From positions 1 to 39,183 of the forward strand of contig CAIZZE010000054.1 in the NCBI GenBank assembly GCA_903937405.1: a stretch of DNA of 39,183 nucleotides, given 5' to 3'. Below are positions 17,101 to 25,524 of this stretch, piece after piece (the first letter of the stretch is position 1; each line of letters starts with the position of its first letter). The notes beneath the pieces were generated by a model, which worked only from the letters and a program-made list of their open reading frames with translations, had not been told where the DNA came from and made no database searches. The stretch is from an uncultured Alphaproteobacteria bacterium. Its GTDB lineage: Bacteria; Pseudomonadota; Alphaproteobacteria; Rickettsiales; UBA1997. The translations under genes were made by a program, and so were the position numbers.

Positions 17101-17641
17101 TTTCTTGCACCAAATTTTTTAACTCTTCATTTACGAGAGCTTTTTTCAAAACTTCTTTTTGCGCTGTTTTTAAAAGCAGTTTTTCCTGATTGCTTTCTAA
17201 TACCTCAAAATTTGGTTTTACTTTGGCTTCGAAAGGAAAAATTTTAATTAAAGTCTGGCAAAAGGAGTGAATGGTTTGAACCTTTATTTTAGATTCTTCA
17301 TCGAGGATTTTTACGAATAAAATCCGAGCTCGTTTCAATTCATTTTCAGTTGGAAAATCACCACTTAAAGCTGTGAGTTTTTTTTGCAATTCGGCATTGT
17401 CGCATAAAATCCATTTTGCCAATTCGCTATTAATCCGACTTTGCATTTCAGCGGCGGCGACTTTAGTGAAAGTTAAACAAAGTATTTTGTTTGGTGAAAC
17501 ATTGTCGAGCAGAAGTCGTAAAACGCGGTCAGTAAGAATTTTAGTTTTGCCCGAACCGGCGGATGCAAAAACCCAAGCTGAGTTTTTAGGATTGGAAGCG
17601 ATTTGTTGAAGATTGAGGGTCTGTTGGAAATTAGACTTCAT
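14144..17641 (-). CDS. addA: Double-strand break repair helicase-nuclease AddA
   Basis: AddA, 1165 residues from the ATG at 17641 (MKSNFQQTLN). It is a UvrD/RecB-type superfamily 1 helicase with a C-terminal RecB-family nuclease, acting with AddB to process double-strand ends for RecA. Visible: Walker A ASAGSGKT at 26-33, DESQDTNHQQW (motif II), VGDEKQSIYSFQGAEP (motif III), RLLYVAMTRAENELYVGS (motif VI), and the PD-(D/E)XK nuclease motif IDLL...VLIVDYKSDE near the end. Two palindromic elements are translated in frame, at about residues 236-314 and 979-1009. An upstream extension to 17695 only translates a hairpin, so I reject it. addB, often the neighbour in alphaproteobacteria, is absent. 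The gene follows mltG on the same strand, with a hairpin between them. Confidence 0.92.
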   Translation of the reverse strand: MKSNFQQTLNLQQIASNPKNSAWVFASAGSGKTKILTDRVLRLLLDNVSPNKILCLTFTKVAAAEMQSRINSELAKWILCDNAELQKKLTALSGDFPTENELKRARILFVKILDEESKIKVQTIHSFCQTLIKIFPFEAKVKPNFEVLESNQEKLLLKTAQKEVLKKALVNEELKNLVQETNAKLHEESFSGLVANLLNKKEQLNSLKEKFFGIENIIAKIFKNFGVSNEGSSSKQILKQVQDDDVGNDLDEDVGNDLDEDVGNDLDDDVGNDLDEDVGNDLDEDVGNDLDDDAVNVQHQTQPSLRHPELVSGSIIFQKFAAQINHQAHLKLALELENSGLVTNSKLATAIRKFLNNLILENFPDYKLAFFTQEGNPRKLSKNIAANLELTSIFSDCCQLINNFSDQLNSLKIANDSALLLRFVDHILENYSQLKKQNSVLDYNDLIVETNRLLANPDFSNWVKLKMDSSFDHILIDESQDTNHQQWNIIKALSEDFFTGLSSSNKSRSIFIVGDEKQSIYSFQGAEPNISAEIFAHFAEKLGSNLKKIELNNSFRSQAKILQAVDDVFSKEERKKAISKVSEFQAHKPIREGLGKVEIWPQIQKEKTEKKEISFEWKIDFSKDEEQEEGEILAEIIARKIHLRVDSKLANYGDFMILLRNRTNGFDKALAKFFHQYQIPFTSVSKIKFSENILIQDLLAAAKFVLLPHDDLNLACLLKSPIFAISEEELFEICQFKNEHETTIFNSLGQLEKFREIKNNLDELITKSQQLNCFEFFYFLLHQKNHQQNFLATFGHENLEILDKLLLSVFDFCQNFSPNLQKYLEFIEKLDFEISLSSDENDRVKITTIHSAKGLQAKIVMIPDCSYNFNQLLSAKEEISWIEFGEDKIPVWCRKKEDENLLLKKHRACKLLEAKEEYLRLLYVAMTRAENELYVGSFGKAKDPECWYEIVKNSVTGAEILELGEFLKMAEIEDSSARKIPKQVRDDAEKEVSLSLKFSHRHPELDSGSIAQNQIKPSQIKGRLVHKIFEVIGKNSAEDKNWLQEIAKKIIEKEEFLSEREKNKIQQDLAAFIDSQHFEKLFSGKVRCEVDIVGQKNLKRIDLLVEKENEVLIVDYKSDEILPDVVPDQYLRQLNGYKKLVEGIYVGKEIKIAIFWTGFLQLNIL
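14616..14705. repeat. Palindromic element inserted in addA (C-terminal copy)
   Basis: The left arm is at 14616-14640 and the right arm at 14681-14705, 25 bases each, with a 40-base spacer: 90 bp in all. Arms match the 14040 element with a few changes. In the addA frame it reads KIPKQVRDD ... RHPELDSGS, about residues 979-1009, between the helicase and nuclease regions. Confidence 0.9.
16701..16934. repeat. Expanded palindromic element inserted in addA (N-terminal copy)
   Basis: Arms at 16701-16725 and 16910-16934 match the 14040 element family. The total length is 234 bp, exactly 90 plus 6 x 24. The addA frame reads KQILKQVQDDD, then the acidic repeats, then RHPELVSGS, about residues 236-314. 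This is the same frame as in the other two coding copies. Confidence 0.9.
16762..16916. repeat. Six 24-bp tandem units plus partial, inside addA
   Basis: Units of 24 bp begin at 16762, 16786, 16810, 16834, 16858 and 16882, with an 11-base partial at 16906. They start CATCGTC or CATCTTC in the order G, T, T, G, T, T, so a 72-bp super-unit is itself duplicated. On the addA strand each unit encodes eight acidic residues, VGNDLDED or VGNDLDDD, which add about 48 residues to the protein without a frameshift. Confidence 0.95.
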
Positions 17642-17661
17642 TTTCTTGGAAAGGCGAATGC

Positions 17662-17686
17662 AGGACGGGTTTTGTAAACCCGTCCT
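17662..17686. terminator. Hairpin between mltG and addA
   Basis: A perfect 11-bp stem AGGACGGGTTT/AAACCCGTCCT has a TGT loop. It lies in the 77-base gap between mltG and addA, before the addA ATG. It could attenuate transcription into addA or be a small dispersed palindrome; no T-run follows on the minus strand. Confidence 0.45.
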
Positions 17687-17718
17687 CACGTTCATGTGAA
17701 ATTAACTAAAATATTTTT

Positions 17719-18795
17719 CTAATTAGCTGGTGCAGGAACTGGAGCTGCTGCTTCCGAAGCTGGAGCGGCAGGTGCTGCTGTTGGATCTGCCGCAACTGTT
17801 TTTGCCGCTTGTCGCTCTTTATTTTGCATTATACTGCGATATCTCGCGACGTTGGCATTATGATCTTTAATATTAGAAGAAAAAATATGATCGCCTCTGC
17901 CGCTCGCAACGAAGAATAAATAATCACTTTGAATCGGGTTTAACACAGCTTTGATTGAAGCCATTCCCGGATTACAAATTGGAGCTGGCGGCAAACCATA
18001 AATATGATAAGTATTGAAAGGAGAATTATTTTGAATGTCGCTGACACGAATTGTGCGTTCCAAACTTTTATCGCCAAAGGTGAAAGAATAAATAATTGTT
18101 GGGTCAGATTGTAATTTCATGTGAGCGCGTAGACGATTCACAAAAACTGATGCAACTTTTGGTCTTTCTGAAGCAAGACCAGTTTCTTTTTCAACAATAG
18201 AAGCAAGAATTAAAGCTTCTTCCTTGGTTTTAACTGGTATTGTTAAATCACGCTGCGCCCACAATTCGTCGATGGTTTTTTTCATCGCGTCTTGCATGCG
18301 TTTGATCATCGAAATTTTAGTGTCGTTATAAGAGTAGAAATAAGTTTCTGGAAGCAGAGTGCCTTCTTTTACATGCTCAGGAAGCTGGCCAATTAAACCA
18401 TTGGAACGATCTACCGCTTTAAGGGCGCTATTGGTTGAAAGGCCTTCGGCAACAGTGACTTTACGGAAGAAAATATTTCCGCGCACCATTTTGTGGAGGA
18501 TTTTATAGTAAGAAATATTGCGCTCGAAGAAATATTCACCATAACGAACTTTTGGATCAACGCCTTTAATAAGCTGCGAGATATAAAGAAAGGCGGTTGG
18601 ATTCTTCACGATTTTTTCATCATGTAATTTTTCTACAACTTCGCGCAAAGTCATGCCGCTTTCAATGATAAATCTCTTATCCTGAGCGTGGTAACTATTG
18701 GGCGCGTTGAAATACATGATGAGGCCAAGCATCAAAACTAGATAGCAAAAAACTATTACTGAAAAAGCGGCGCAAAAGGTGAAGATTTTTTTCAT
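17719..18795 (-). CDS. mltG: Endolytic murein transglycosylase MltG
   Basis: MltG (YceG family), 358 residues, cleaves nascent glycan strands in the periplasm and sets peptidoglycan chain length. An N-terminal membrane anchor spans about residues 7-29. A LysM-like part follows (IIESGMTLREVVEKLHDEKI), then the catalytic domain with E202 in LASIVEKETG. The late conserved LQSDPTIIYSF, NSPFNTYHIYGLPPAPICNPG and YLFFVASGRGDHIFS are all present. The last 25 residues or so are an unusual Ala/Pro-rich tail. The ATG directly follows the fabF stop codon, so the two are cotranscribed; a fabF-mltG pair is common in alphaproteobacteria. Confidence 0.95.
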   Translation of the reverse strand: MKKIFTFCAAFSVIVFCYLVLMLGLIMYFNAPNSYHAQDKRFIIESGMTLREVVEKLHDEKIVKNPTAFLYISQLIKGVDPKVRYGEYFFERNISYYKILHKMVRGNIFFRKVTVAEGLSTNSALKAVDRSNGLIGQLPEHVKEGTLLPETYFYSYNDTKISMIKRMQDAMKKTIDELWAQRDLTIPVKTKEEALILASIVEKETGLASERPKVASVFVNRLRAHMKLQSDPTIIYSFTFGDKSLERTIRVSDIQNNSPFNTYHIYGLPPAPICNPGMASIKAVLNPIQSDYLFFVASGRGDHIFSSNIKDHNANVARYRSIMQNKERQAAKTVAADPTAAPAAPASEAAAPVPAPAN

Positions 18796-20064
18796 CTATT
18801 CTACTCGTTTTAACACTAGGCAGGCGTTAGTTCCGCCAAATCCGAATGAGTTTGAAAGCGCGTAATCAATTTTTCTTTTTTTAGCAACTTTCGCCACTAA
18901 ATCAATATCGCAACCTTCAGATGGATCTTCAAGATTCAAGGTTGGAGGAGCAATATTGTCGCGGATTGCCAAAATAGAAAAGATTGCTTCAACAGCACCT
19001 GCGGCACCAAGTAAGTGGCCGATTGCAGATTTAGTTGAAGACATTGAAAGTTTATAAGCGTGATCACCAAAAACTTTTTTCACCGCATTAACTTCAATTT
19101 CATCACCAAGTGGAGTTGAAGTGCCATGAGCATTGATGTAATCAATAGCTTCCGGTTCAATTCCCGCATGTTTTAAAGCTAATTTCATGGCGTAAGTTGA
19201 GCCGCGTCCTGTCGCTTCCGGAGCCGTGATGTGGTAAGCATCACCCGACATTCCGTAGCCAACAACTTCAGCATAAATTTTAGCACCGCGTTTTTTGGCA
19301 TGTTCATATTCTTCTAAAACTACAACACCAGCGCCTTCACCCATTACGAAACCGTCGCGAGCTTTATCCCAAGGGCGTGAACCTGCGGTTGGATTATCAT
19401 TAAATCCAGTTGAAAGAGCGCGTAAAGCTGCGAAACCACCAACACCAACTTCGCAAATTGCTGATTCAGCGCCACCGGCGATCATCACGTCAACATCGCC
19501 ATATTCGATCATACGCGCAGAATCACCAATGGCGTGAGATCCAGAAGCGCAAGCTGTAACAACAGCGTGGTTTGGTCCCATATAACCATGTTTAATTGAG
19601 ATTTGTCCGGAAGCTAAATTGATTAGACTTGAAGGAATGAAGAAAGGCGTGATTTTTTTAACACCTCTTTCTTTCATGTGAACGGTAGTTTTTTCGATTG
19701 CCGGAAGACCGCCAATACCAGAACCCATCATAACGCCAGTGCGATATTTTTCTTCATCACTTTCAACTTTCCAGCCTGAATCTTCGATTGCTTGATCAGC
19801 TGCTGCAACCGCGAAATGAATGAAGCGATCCATTTTTCTTTGTTCTTTTGGATCAATATATTTATCGATGTCAAAAAGATCAGGGCCAATGCCATATTTA
19901 ACTTCGCCGGCGATTTTGCACGGGCATTCAGTTGTATCAAAAATGCTGATTGGTCCGATTCCTGATTCAGAGTTGATTAATTTTTTCCAAGTACCTTCAG
20001 CGGTTGATGATAAAGGTGTTACTGCGCCAATACCAGTGACGACCACTCTTCTTTTTTGTGACAT
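18796..20064 (-). CDS. fabF: Beta-ketoacyl-ACP synthase II
   Basis: FabF, 422 residues, a cytoplasmic thiolase-fold enzyme that condenses malonyl-ACP with acyl-ACP in fatty-acid elongation. The catalytic triad is in place: C172 in VTACASGSHAIG, H313 in NAHGTSTPLGD, and H350 in KSAIGHLLGAAGAVEA. The protein starts RRVVVTGIGAVTPLS and ends SFGFGGTNACLVLKR, both typical, and length is normal. mltG follows with no gap. acpP, often found just upstream, is not here; the next gene is a glycosyltransferase 117 bases away. The upstream region shows no strong Shine-Dalgarno sequence. Confidence 0.97.
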   Translation of the reverse strand: MSQKRRVVVTGIGAVTPLSSTAEGTWKKLINSESGIGPISIFDTTECPCKIAGEVKYGIGPDLFDIDKYIDPKEQRKMDRFIHFAVAAADQAIEDSGWKVESDEEKYRTGVMMGSGIGGLPAIEKTTVHMKERGVKKITPFFIPSSLINLASGQISIKHGYMGPNHAVVTACASGSHAIGDSARMIEYGDVDVMIAGGAESAICEVGVGGFAALRALSTGFNDNPTAGSRPWDKARDGFVMGEGAGVVVLEEYEHAKKRGAKIYAEVVGYGMSGDAYHITAPEATGRGSTYAMKLALKHAGIEPEAIDYINAHGTSTPLGDEIEVNAVKKVFGDHAYKLSMSSTKSAIGHLLGAAGAVEAIFSILAIRDNIAPPTLNLEDPSEGCDIDLVAKVAKKRKIDYALSNSFGFGGTNACLVLKRVE

Positions 20065-20181
20065 AAGTTAGGATTTAAAAATGAATTGGGAATTTTGTTT
20101 ATGAATGGAAAGGCGATTATTTAAAGTAAGAAAAAATATTTTGGCAAGATTTTATCTTGGGTTTAAGGAAATGGCCTTTAA

Positions 20182-20934
20182 TTAAAACTTAAAAACCAAG
20201 TTCTTCAACAACACCAATAATCTCCAAAAATTTCTCATAATCCGTAATTTACTTTTACCGATTTTTTGTCCGTAATCGTAAGAAATTGGAATTTCGTCAA
20301 TGCGAAGTCCGAGCCTTGATAATTTAATCAGCAGCTCGCAAGTATAAGTAAATTCTGGCTCCGTAATGAAATTATCTTTTTCTTGCGCAAAAAGTTTTTG
20401 TAATTTTTCAATTTTATAAATGCGATATCCACTTGTGTAATCGAGTAAATTTTTACCGGAAATATTTTTTACCGCAAAAATTTTCTGCAACAAAATCGAA
20501 GTTGTTTTGCTAATAAATTGTCTATGAAGCGGAAAATCAGCCATTAAACTGCTATCACAAAAACGTGAGGCTACCAAAAAATCGAGATTATTTTTTTCAA
20601 AATGCGCCAGCATTTGCGAAATTTGTTCGGGATTGTGAGTATTGTCGGCATCAAGTGAAATGACCAAATCATCAGGGGAAGAATTACTTAAAACTTCCAA
20701 AAAAAGCCTTTTATAAGCAAGGCCTAAACCTCTTTCATTTTTCAGAGGTAAAATCTTGATGGAATGAAATTTACCAAACTCTTTCAGAATTTCTGCTGAA
20801 TTATCTGTTGTACCATCAAGACAGGTGATGATTTGAAATTCATATGGTAAAAGCTGTAATTCATGGCTTAAATTAGTCAGCAATTTCTGTAGATTTTGCG
20901 CTTCATTCAAAGCGCAGAAAATGATTTTTATCAA
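20182..20934 (-). CDS. Family 2 glycosyltransferase (polyprenyl-phosphate type)
   Basis: GT-A fold family 2 glycosyltransferase, 250 residues, of the dolichol-phosphate mannosyltransferase (DPM1-like) group. The start IKIIFCALNEAQNL is typical. The metal- and nucleotide-binding DxD is D95-A-D97 in SLDADNTHNPEQI, and LDYTSGYRIYK is a DPM1-like signature. No C-terminal membrane segments are visible. It would transfer a sugar from a nucleotide donor to a polyprenyl phosphate or similar acceptor; donor and acceptor cannot be told. It is separated from fabF by 117 bases on the same strand and diverges from sdhA across a hairpin-rich gap. Confidence 0.85.
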   Translation of the reverse strand: MIKIIFCALNEAQNLQKLLTNLSHELQLLPYEFQIITCLDGTTDNSAEILKEFGKFHSIKILPLKNERGLGLAYKRLFLEVLSNSSPDDLVISLDADNTHNPEQISQMLAHFEKNNLDFLVASRFCDSSLMADFPLHRQFISKTTSILLQKIFAVKNISGKNLLDYTSGYRIYKIEKLQKLFAQEKDNFITEPEFTYTCELLIKLSRLGLRIDEIPISYDYGQKIGKSKLRIMRNFWRLLVLLKNLVFKF

Positions 20935-20959
20935 TTTAAGTTTTTAGATTTAAGGTTTT

Positions 20960-21041
20960 AATATACCAAAGCTACTTGAAGTAAATAGTTCGCTTTGGTA
21001 TATTGGGGTTCCCCGTAATGCGGGGCGCGACTCGTGTCGCG
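20960..21041. repeat. Cluster of three hairpins, possible dispersed repeat
   Basis: Three successive inverted repeats are present: AATATACCAAAGC/GCTTTGGTATATT (20960-20972, 20992-21004), CCCCG/CGGGG (21011-21025), and CGCGAC/GTCGCG (21026-21041) followed by TGAAAAAAA. It lies between the divergent glycosyltransferase and sdhA genes and is much more GC-rich than its surroundings. It resembles a compact REP- or MITE-like element, with one copy in this window. Confidence 0.55.
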
Positions 21042-21107
21042 TGAAAAAAATATGACATTTTAGTTCTAAAACCAAAAATCTAAATCTAAAACCAAAATCT
21101 CTTGTAA

Positions 21108-22976
21108 GTGGATTTCAAAATAACAAAACATCAATTCGACATCATTATTATCGGTTCCGGAGGTGCTGGCTTAACTGCGGCAATTTCGGCGATAAATTCA
21201 GGTGCCAAAAATATTGCAATAATCAGCAAAGTAATTCCCGGCAATAGTCATACGGTTGCGGCCAAAGGCGGAATTAATGCCGCGCTTAGTAATGTCCAAA
21301 AAGATGATTGGAAATGGCATGCTTACGACACATTAAAAGGTGCCGATTATTTAGCTGATGCTGACGCAGTTGAAATTCTTTGTCGCGAAGCTGAAAGAGC
21401 AGTTATTGATTTAGAAAAAATGGGTGTGGTTTTTTCGCGCGACAGTTTAGGAAAAATTTCCCAGCGCGCTTATGGCGGCCAAACCACAAATTTCGGCAAA
21501 GGTGATGTAGCTTATCGCGCCTGCTATTCTAAAGATAAAACCGGTCATACAATTTTACACACTTTGCATGAGCAAGCTTTAAAAAAAGGTGTCAGATTTT
21601 TTTCAGAATTTTTTGTAACTGATTTATTAATTTCACAAAACCAATGCCACGGCTGTTTAACAATCGATTTAAATTCTGGCGAGTCAGTAATTTTTGAAAG
21701 CAAAATCACAATTTTGGCAACTGGCGGTTACAGTCAAATTTTTCAAAATACCACTTCGTCTTTAATTTGTAGTGGTGATGGTTCAGCTTTGGTTTTTGAA
21801 GAAGGTTTGCCGCTGCAAGATATGGAATTTGTGCAATTTCATCCTACGGGAATTTTCGGTCACGGATTTTTATTAACTGAAGCAGCGCGCGGCGAGGGCG
21901 GGTTTTTATTAAATTCCGAGGGTGAGCGCTTCATGAAAAAATATGCCCCAAAAATGATGGAATTGGCATCGCGCGACGTTATTGCGCAAGCCATGGCGAC
22001 AGAAATTTATGAAGGTCGCGGTATTGGAAAAAGTAAAAATTTTCTGCATTTGGATTTGCGTCACATTGATGATGAAGTCTTGAAAAACAAGCTTCCGGGC
22101 GTTGTTGAACTGGTTAAAAATTTTGCCCGACTTGATGCGAAAAAAGATTTAATCCCAGTTTCGCCGTCAGCGCATTATACGATGGGAGGAATTCCAACTA
22201 ATCTTGATTGCGTAGTTTTAGATGGTGAAAAAGAAGTTGCAGGATTAATGGCGATTGGCGAAGCAGCTTGTGTTTCTGTGCATGGTGCGAATCGTTTAGG
22301 ATGTAACTCTTTATTAGATTTAATCGTATTTGGAAAAATTGCCGGTGAAAAATCAGCTGAAAAAGTGGCGCAAAAAATTGGAAATAATTTTTCTGGTTTA
22401 GCTCAAAAAATCGCCGCGGAAAAAATTAAAAAATTAAAAAATCTTTTTATTGGTGAAAAGATCCTGAATCAAGTTCGGGATGACGATGTGAAGAGTTTGG
22501 AGATGAACTCGTCTCTCTCTGCGCGTCATCCTGAACTTGATTCAGGATCTTTCACACTCTCGATGCTTAAATTTCAACTCCAGTCAAATAACGAAAAAAA
22601 TTTAAGCGTGTTTCGCGATGAAAAACTTTTGGAAATTGGCTTAAACGAAACTCAAAAACTTTTTAAAATTTTCAAAAATTACCAAATAAAAAATAAATCA
22701 TTAATTTGGAACGAAGAACTTATCGCTTATCTCGAATTAAAAAATTTATTTCTAAATTCTTTAGCCGCTAATTTTTCAGCGCTAAACCGCCGCGAAAGCC
22801 GCGGTGCGCATTATCGTTCTGATTTTAAAAACCGCGATGATGTTAATTTTTTAGCTCATAGTTTAGTAAAAATAAACGAAGCTTCAGAAAATGAGTTGGA
22901 ATTTTCGCTTAAGGCCGTAAGGTCCAATTCACAAATCCCCGAGCTCAATCTCAATCCTCAACCTAGAAGTTATTAA
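21108..22976 (+). CDS. sdhA: Succinate dehydrogenase flavoprotein subunit
   Basis: SdhA, 622 residues, oxidises succinate to fumarate and carries covalent FAD, on the cytoplasmic face of complex II. FAD binding [12 protein letters not shown] is at 15-26 and the flavin-linked histidine is H48 in [10 protein letters not shown]. Substrate-site motifs [21 protein letters not shown] and [10 protein letters not shown] are present, as is the C-terminal [14 protein letters not shown]. The start is GTG with no clear ribosome-binding site. A 90-bp palindromic element is translated in frame at about residues 451-481, which explains why the protein is about 30 residues longer than usual. sdhB, sdhC and sdhD are not in this window. 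A degenerate IMPase gene follows after one base. Confidence 0.95.
   Translation: MDFKITKHQFDIIIIGSGGAGLTAAISAINSGAKNIAIISKVIPGNSHTVAAKGGINAALSNVQKDDWKWHAYDTLKGADYLADADAVEILCREAERAVIDLEKMGVVFSRDSLGKISQRAYGGQTTNFGKGDVAYRACYSKDKTGHTILHTLHEQALKKGVRFFSEFFVTDLLISQNQCHGCLTIDLNSGESVIFESKITILATGGYSQIFQNTTSSLICSGDGSALVFEEGLPLQDMEFVQFHPTGIFGHGFLLTEAARGEGGFLLNSEGERFMKKYAPKMMELASRDVIAQAMATEIYEGRGIGKSKNFLHLDLRHIDDEVLKNKLPGVVELVKNFARLDAKKDLIPVSPSAHYTMGGIPTNLDCVVLDGEKEVAGLMAIGEAACVSVHGANRLGCNSLLDLIVFGKIAGEKSAEKVAQKIGNNFSGLAQKIAAEKIKKLKNLFIGEKILNQVRDDDVKSLEMNSSLSARHPELDSGSFTLSMLKFQLQSNNEKNLSVFRDEKLLEIGLNETQKLFKIFKNYQIKNKSLIWNEELIAYLELKNLFLNSLAANFSALNRRESRGAHYRSDFKNRDDVNFLAHSLVKINEASENELEFSLKAVRSNSQIPELNLNPQPRSY
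22460..22549. repeat. Palindromic element inserted in sdhA
   Basis: Arms of 25 bases lie at 22460-22484 and 22525-22549 with a 40-base spacer, 90 bp in all. The sdhA frame reads [12 protein letters not shown] ... RHPELDSGS. It lies between the capping/flavin domain and the C-terminal helical domain, where an added loop is likely to be tolerated. Confidence 0.92.
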
Positions 22977-22977
22977 C

Positions 22978-23688
22978 ATGCGATATAGCGCCAATTTAAA
23001 CGTAATTTTAAAAGCCATCGAGAAAGCAACAGCACACATGCCGCGCGATTTTATCGAACTTGAAAATTTGCAATCAAATCCAACTTCAGCAAATAAATTT
23101 GCTAATTCATGCTATAATCGCGTGAAGAAAATTTTGGCGGAAGATTTATCAAAATTTCGCCCCGATTATAATTTAATTTTTTCTGACGGTGAAAAAATTA
23201 TCAAAAATAAAAATGCTGAATTTTCTTACCTAATTTTTCCAGTTGACGGCATGAATAACATGACGCGCTCTAACCCTGATTTTACTGTTGCCATCGCTCT
23301 TGAACATGTGAATGAAGCGGGACAAAAAGAATCAATTTCAGTTGCGATCAGCAAAATTTTTGGTGGCGAACTTTATTACTGTGAAAAAGGTTTTGGCGCA
23401 TATTTAAATAATCGTAGAATTCGCGTTTCCAAAAGAACCAATTCGGAAGCGATTATTGCGGCAACCGAAGATCAGGCTGAACTTAGCAAAAGATTAGAAG
23501 GCAAAAATTTCTCAACTCGTTCTTACGGTTGCAGAAGTTTAGAATTGGCTTATTTAGCGGCTGCGCGCCTTGAAATAGGCTTGTTTAAAAAACAGGATTA
23601 CGAATTATTAAAACCATTTTTGCTTTTGGTTCGTGAAGCCGGCGGCAAAATTTCTGAAGAAGAAAAATTTATTTTAGTGAGCAATTAA
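22978..23688 (+). CDS. Inositol monophosphatase-family protein, degenerate active site
   Basis: Protein of 236 residues of the IMPase/SuhB family. The N-terminal helix [17 protein letters not shown], the [19 protein letters not shown] strand pair and the C-terminal [12 protein letters not shown] fit the fold. The metal-binding motif, canonically DPxDGTxNF, reads FPVDGMNNM at 87-95: the first aspartate is F87 and the Thr is M92, while D90 is kept. The upstream GEE metal motif reads SDGEK. The second metal site, normally WDxAAG, reads QDYELLKP. Loss of metal ligands makes classical phosphatase activity unlikely. The gene starts one base after the sdhA stop, and its TAA overlaps the obgE ATG (TAATG), so translation is probably coupled. 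From memory, Rickettsia carries a similar variant. Confidence 0.8.
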   Translation: MRYSANLNVILKAIEKATAHMPRDFIELENLQSNPTSANKFANSCYNRVKKILAEDLSKFRPDYNLIFSDGEKIIKNKNAEFSYLIFPVDGMNNMTRSNPDFTVAIALEHVNEAGQKESISVAISKIFGGELYYCEKGFGAYLNNRRIRVSKRTNSEAIIAATEDQAELSKRLEGKNFSTRSYGCRSLELAYLAAARLEIGLFKKQDYELLKPFLLLVREAGGKISEEEKFILVSN

Positions 23689-24740
23689 TGCAATTTATTG
23701 ATGAAGCAAAAGTCTGCCTAAAAGCAGGAGACGGTGGAAACGGCGCTTCTAGTTTCAGACGTGAAAAATTTATCCCACGCGGCGGCCCAGATGGCGGAGA
23801 TGGCGGACGTGGCGGCAGCATAGTTTTTGAATGTGTAAAAGATTTAAATACTTTAATCGATTTTCGTTTTCAGCAGCATTTCATCGCTAAAAATGGCGTG
23901 AAAGGAAAGGGCGCCAATAAAAATGGTCCTTCCGGTGATGATATGATTTTGCGCGTTCCAGTTGGAACTCAAGTGTTTGCGGAAGAATCAGGCGAAATTA
24001 TTGCTGATTTAATGACTGATGGCGAAAGAGTGACGATCGCCAAAGGCGGTCGCGGTGGACTTGGAAACTCAAATTTTAAAAGCTCAACTAATCGTGCGCC
24101 AACTTTTGCCCAACAAGGTGAAGAAGGCGAAAAACTTTGGGTGAATTTAAGATTAAAACTTTTATCCGACGCTGGATTATTAGGCATGCCAAATGCAGGA
24201 AAATCAACGTTTTTGGCCGCAACAACAAGAGCTAAACCAAAAATTGCTGATTATCCTTTTACAACTTTAAAACCGCAACTTGGCGTGGTTTATGTTGATA
24301 ACCATGAATTTGTTTTGGCTGACATTCCGGGTTTAATTGCTGGCGCTTCTGAAGGCAAAGGTTTGGGAGATCGATTTCTAAAACACGTTGAAAGATGCGG
24401 CGTTTTATTGCATTTGATCGATTCTTCCGCGGAAGATGTGGTTGACAATTATAGCGTGATTAGAACCGAATTGATGGGCTACAGTCCTGAATTGGCAGAA
24501 AAACCCGAAGTTTTGGTTTTAAATAAAATTGATCTTTTGGATGAAGATGAACGAAAGGAAAAAATTGCCGCTTTGAAAAAATATTTGAAGAAAAATGGTG
24601 ATAAAAAACCTGAAGTTTTAGCGATTTCTGGTGTTACTGGTGAAGGCGTGGAAGAAGTTTTAAGAGCGCTTTATAAGAGAATTGAGATTTATAGAAAAGC
24701 TCAAGATGATGAAGTGGTGGAAGTTAAAGTTATAAATTAG
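23688..24740 (+). CDS. obgE: GTPase ObgE/CgtA
   Basis: ObgE, 350 residues, an essential GTPase linked to 50S ribosome maturation and stress control. The Gly-rich Obg fold fills residues 1-158 ([20 protein letters not shown]). The G domain has G1 GMPNAGKS at 166-173, the G3 region [20 protein letters not shown] and G4 NKID. The C-terminal extension is short, as in reduced genomes. The ATG overlaps the stop of the IMPase-family gene by one base, and a FolM-like gene follows after 22 bases on the same strand. The usual rplU-rpmA partners are not present here. Confidence 0.96.
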   Translation: MQFIDEAKVCLKAGDGGNGASSFRREKFIPRGGPDGGDGGRGGSIVFECVKDLNTLIDFRFQQHFIAKNGVKGKGANKNGPSGDDMILRVPVGTQVFAEESGEIIADLMTDGERVTIAKGGRGGLGNSNFKSSTNRAPTFAQQGEEGEKLWVNLRLKLLSDAGLLGMPNAGKSTFLAATTRAKPKIADYPFTTLKPQLGVVYVDNHEFVLADIPGLIAGASEGKGLGDRFLKHVERCGVLLHLIDSSAEDVVDNYSVIRTELMGYSPELAEKPEVLVLNKIDLLDEDERKEKIAALKKYLKKNGDKKPEVLAISGVTGEGVEEVLRALYKRIEIYRKAQDDEVVEVKVIN

Positions 24741-24762
24741 TTCGTCACAAATAAATTTTTTA

Positions 24763-25524
24763 ATGAATAAAACTAAAAAACTTGGAACAGCATTAATTAC
24801 GGGAGCCGCCAAGAGAATTGGGCGTGAAATGGCGTTAAATCTTGCCGAAATGGGATATGATTTAATAATTGTTTACAGAAATTCAAAAGAAGAAGCTCAA
24901 AATTTAACTAAAGAAATCACAAAAAAATTCGCAGTAAAATGTGAAATTTTTAAATGTGATTTAAGTGATGTTGCACAAACAAAAAAACTCGCAAAATTTG
25001 CTAAAGAAAATTTCCCAAGCTGGAATCTTTTAATCAATAACGCATCAATTTTTAACAAATCAAAATTTATTACTGCTCCAGAATCTGAGCTGATGGATAA
25101 TATGAATATTCATCTATTTTCTCCGCTAATTTTGGCGAAAGAATTTGCACAACATGTTGAAAAAAATTCGATCAAAAACGCGCAGATAATTAACATGATT
25201 GATAAAAATATCGCGCGTATCGACACCAATTATTTTTATTATTTATTAAGTAAAAAATCTTTGGCCGAATTTACTAAAATGCTAGCAGTTGAAATCGCGC
25301 CGCAAGTTAGAGTAAATGGCATTGCACCCGGTTTTATTTTAAACTCGGTTTTTGAAGAAAACCCATCGCTTGAAACTCAAAATCTGATCAAAAAAATCCC
25401 GATGAAAGCGCAAGGTGAAATTGAAAATATTTGGCAGGCAATGGAATTTCTATTAAAAAATAAATTCGTTACGGGACAAATTTTATTTATCGATGGAGGC
25501 GCTAGTTTAAATCATGCAGGATAA
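24763..25524 (+). CDS. Short-chain dehydrogenase, FolM/pteridine reductase-like
   Basis: SDR-family oxidoreductase, 253 residues. The cofactor motif TGAAKRIG at 13-20, with Arg in place of the usual Gly, is typical of pteridine reductases and FolM (dihydromonapterin reductase). INNAS follows at 91-95. The catalytic serine position holds D147 (INMID), also as in that group. The YxxxK pair is Y160 and K164, and the end VTGQILFIDGG is canonical. It probably reduces a dihydropterin with NADPH, but a different carbonyl substrate cannot be excluded. Its last 11 bases overlap the lpxI start, indicating cotranscription with the downstream lipid A gene. Confidence 0.8.
   Translation: MNKTKKLGTALITGAAKRIGREMALNLAEMGYDLIIVYRNSKEEAQNLTKEITKKFAVKCEIFKCDLSDVAQTKKLAKFAKENFPSWNLLINNASIFNKSKFITAPESELMDNMNIHLFSPLILAKEFAQHVEKNSIKNAQIINMIDKNIARIDTNYFYYLLSKKSLAEFTKMLAVEIAPQVRVNGIAPGFILNSVFEENPSLETQNLIKKIPMKAQGEIENIWQAMEFLLKNKFVTGQILFIDGGASLNHAG

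Noticed and set aside
17642-17695. Longer N-terminus for AddA
   Set aside because: It translates the hairpin at 17662-17686; the conserved part begins right after the ATG at 17641.
20960-21041. Intrinsic terminator of the glycosyltransferase gene
   Set aside because: The hairpins lie upstream of that minus-strand gene, not downstream, so they cannot terminate it.
21108-22976. L-aspartate oxidase (NadB) as an alternative to SdhA
   Set aside because: The [17 protein letters not shown] and C-terminal [14 protein letters not shown] stretches and the length match SdhA better.
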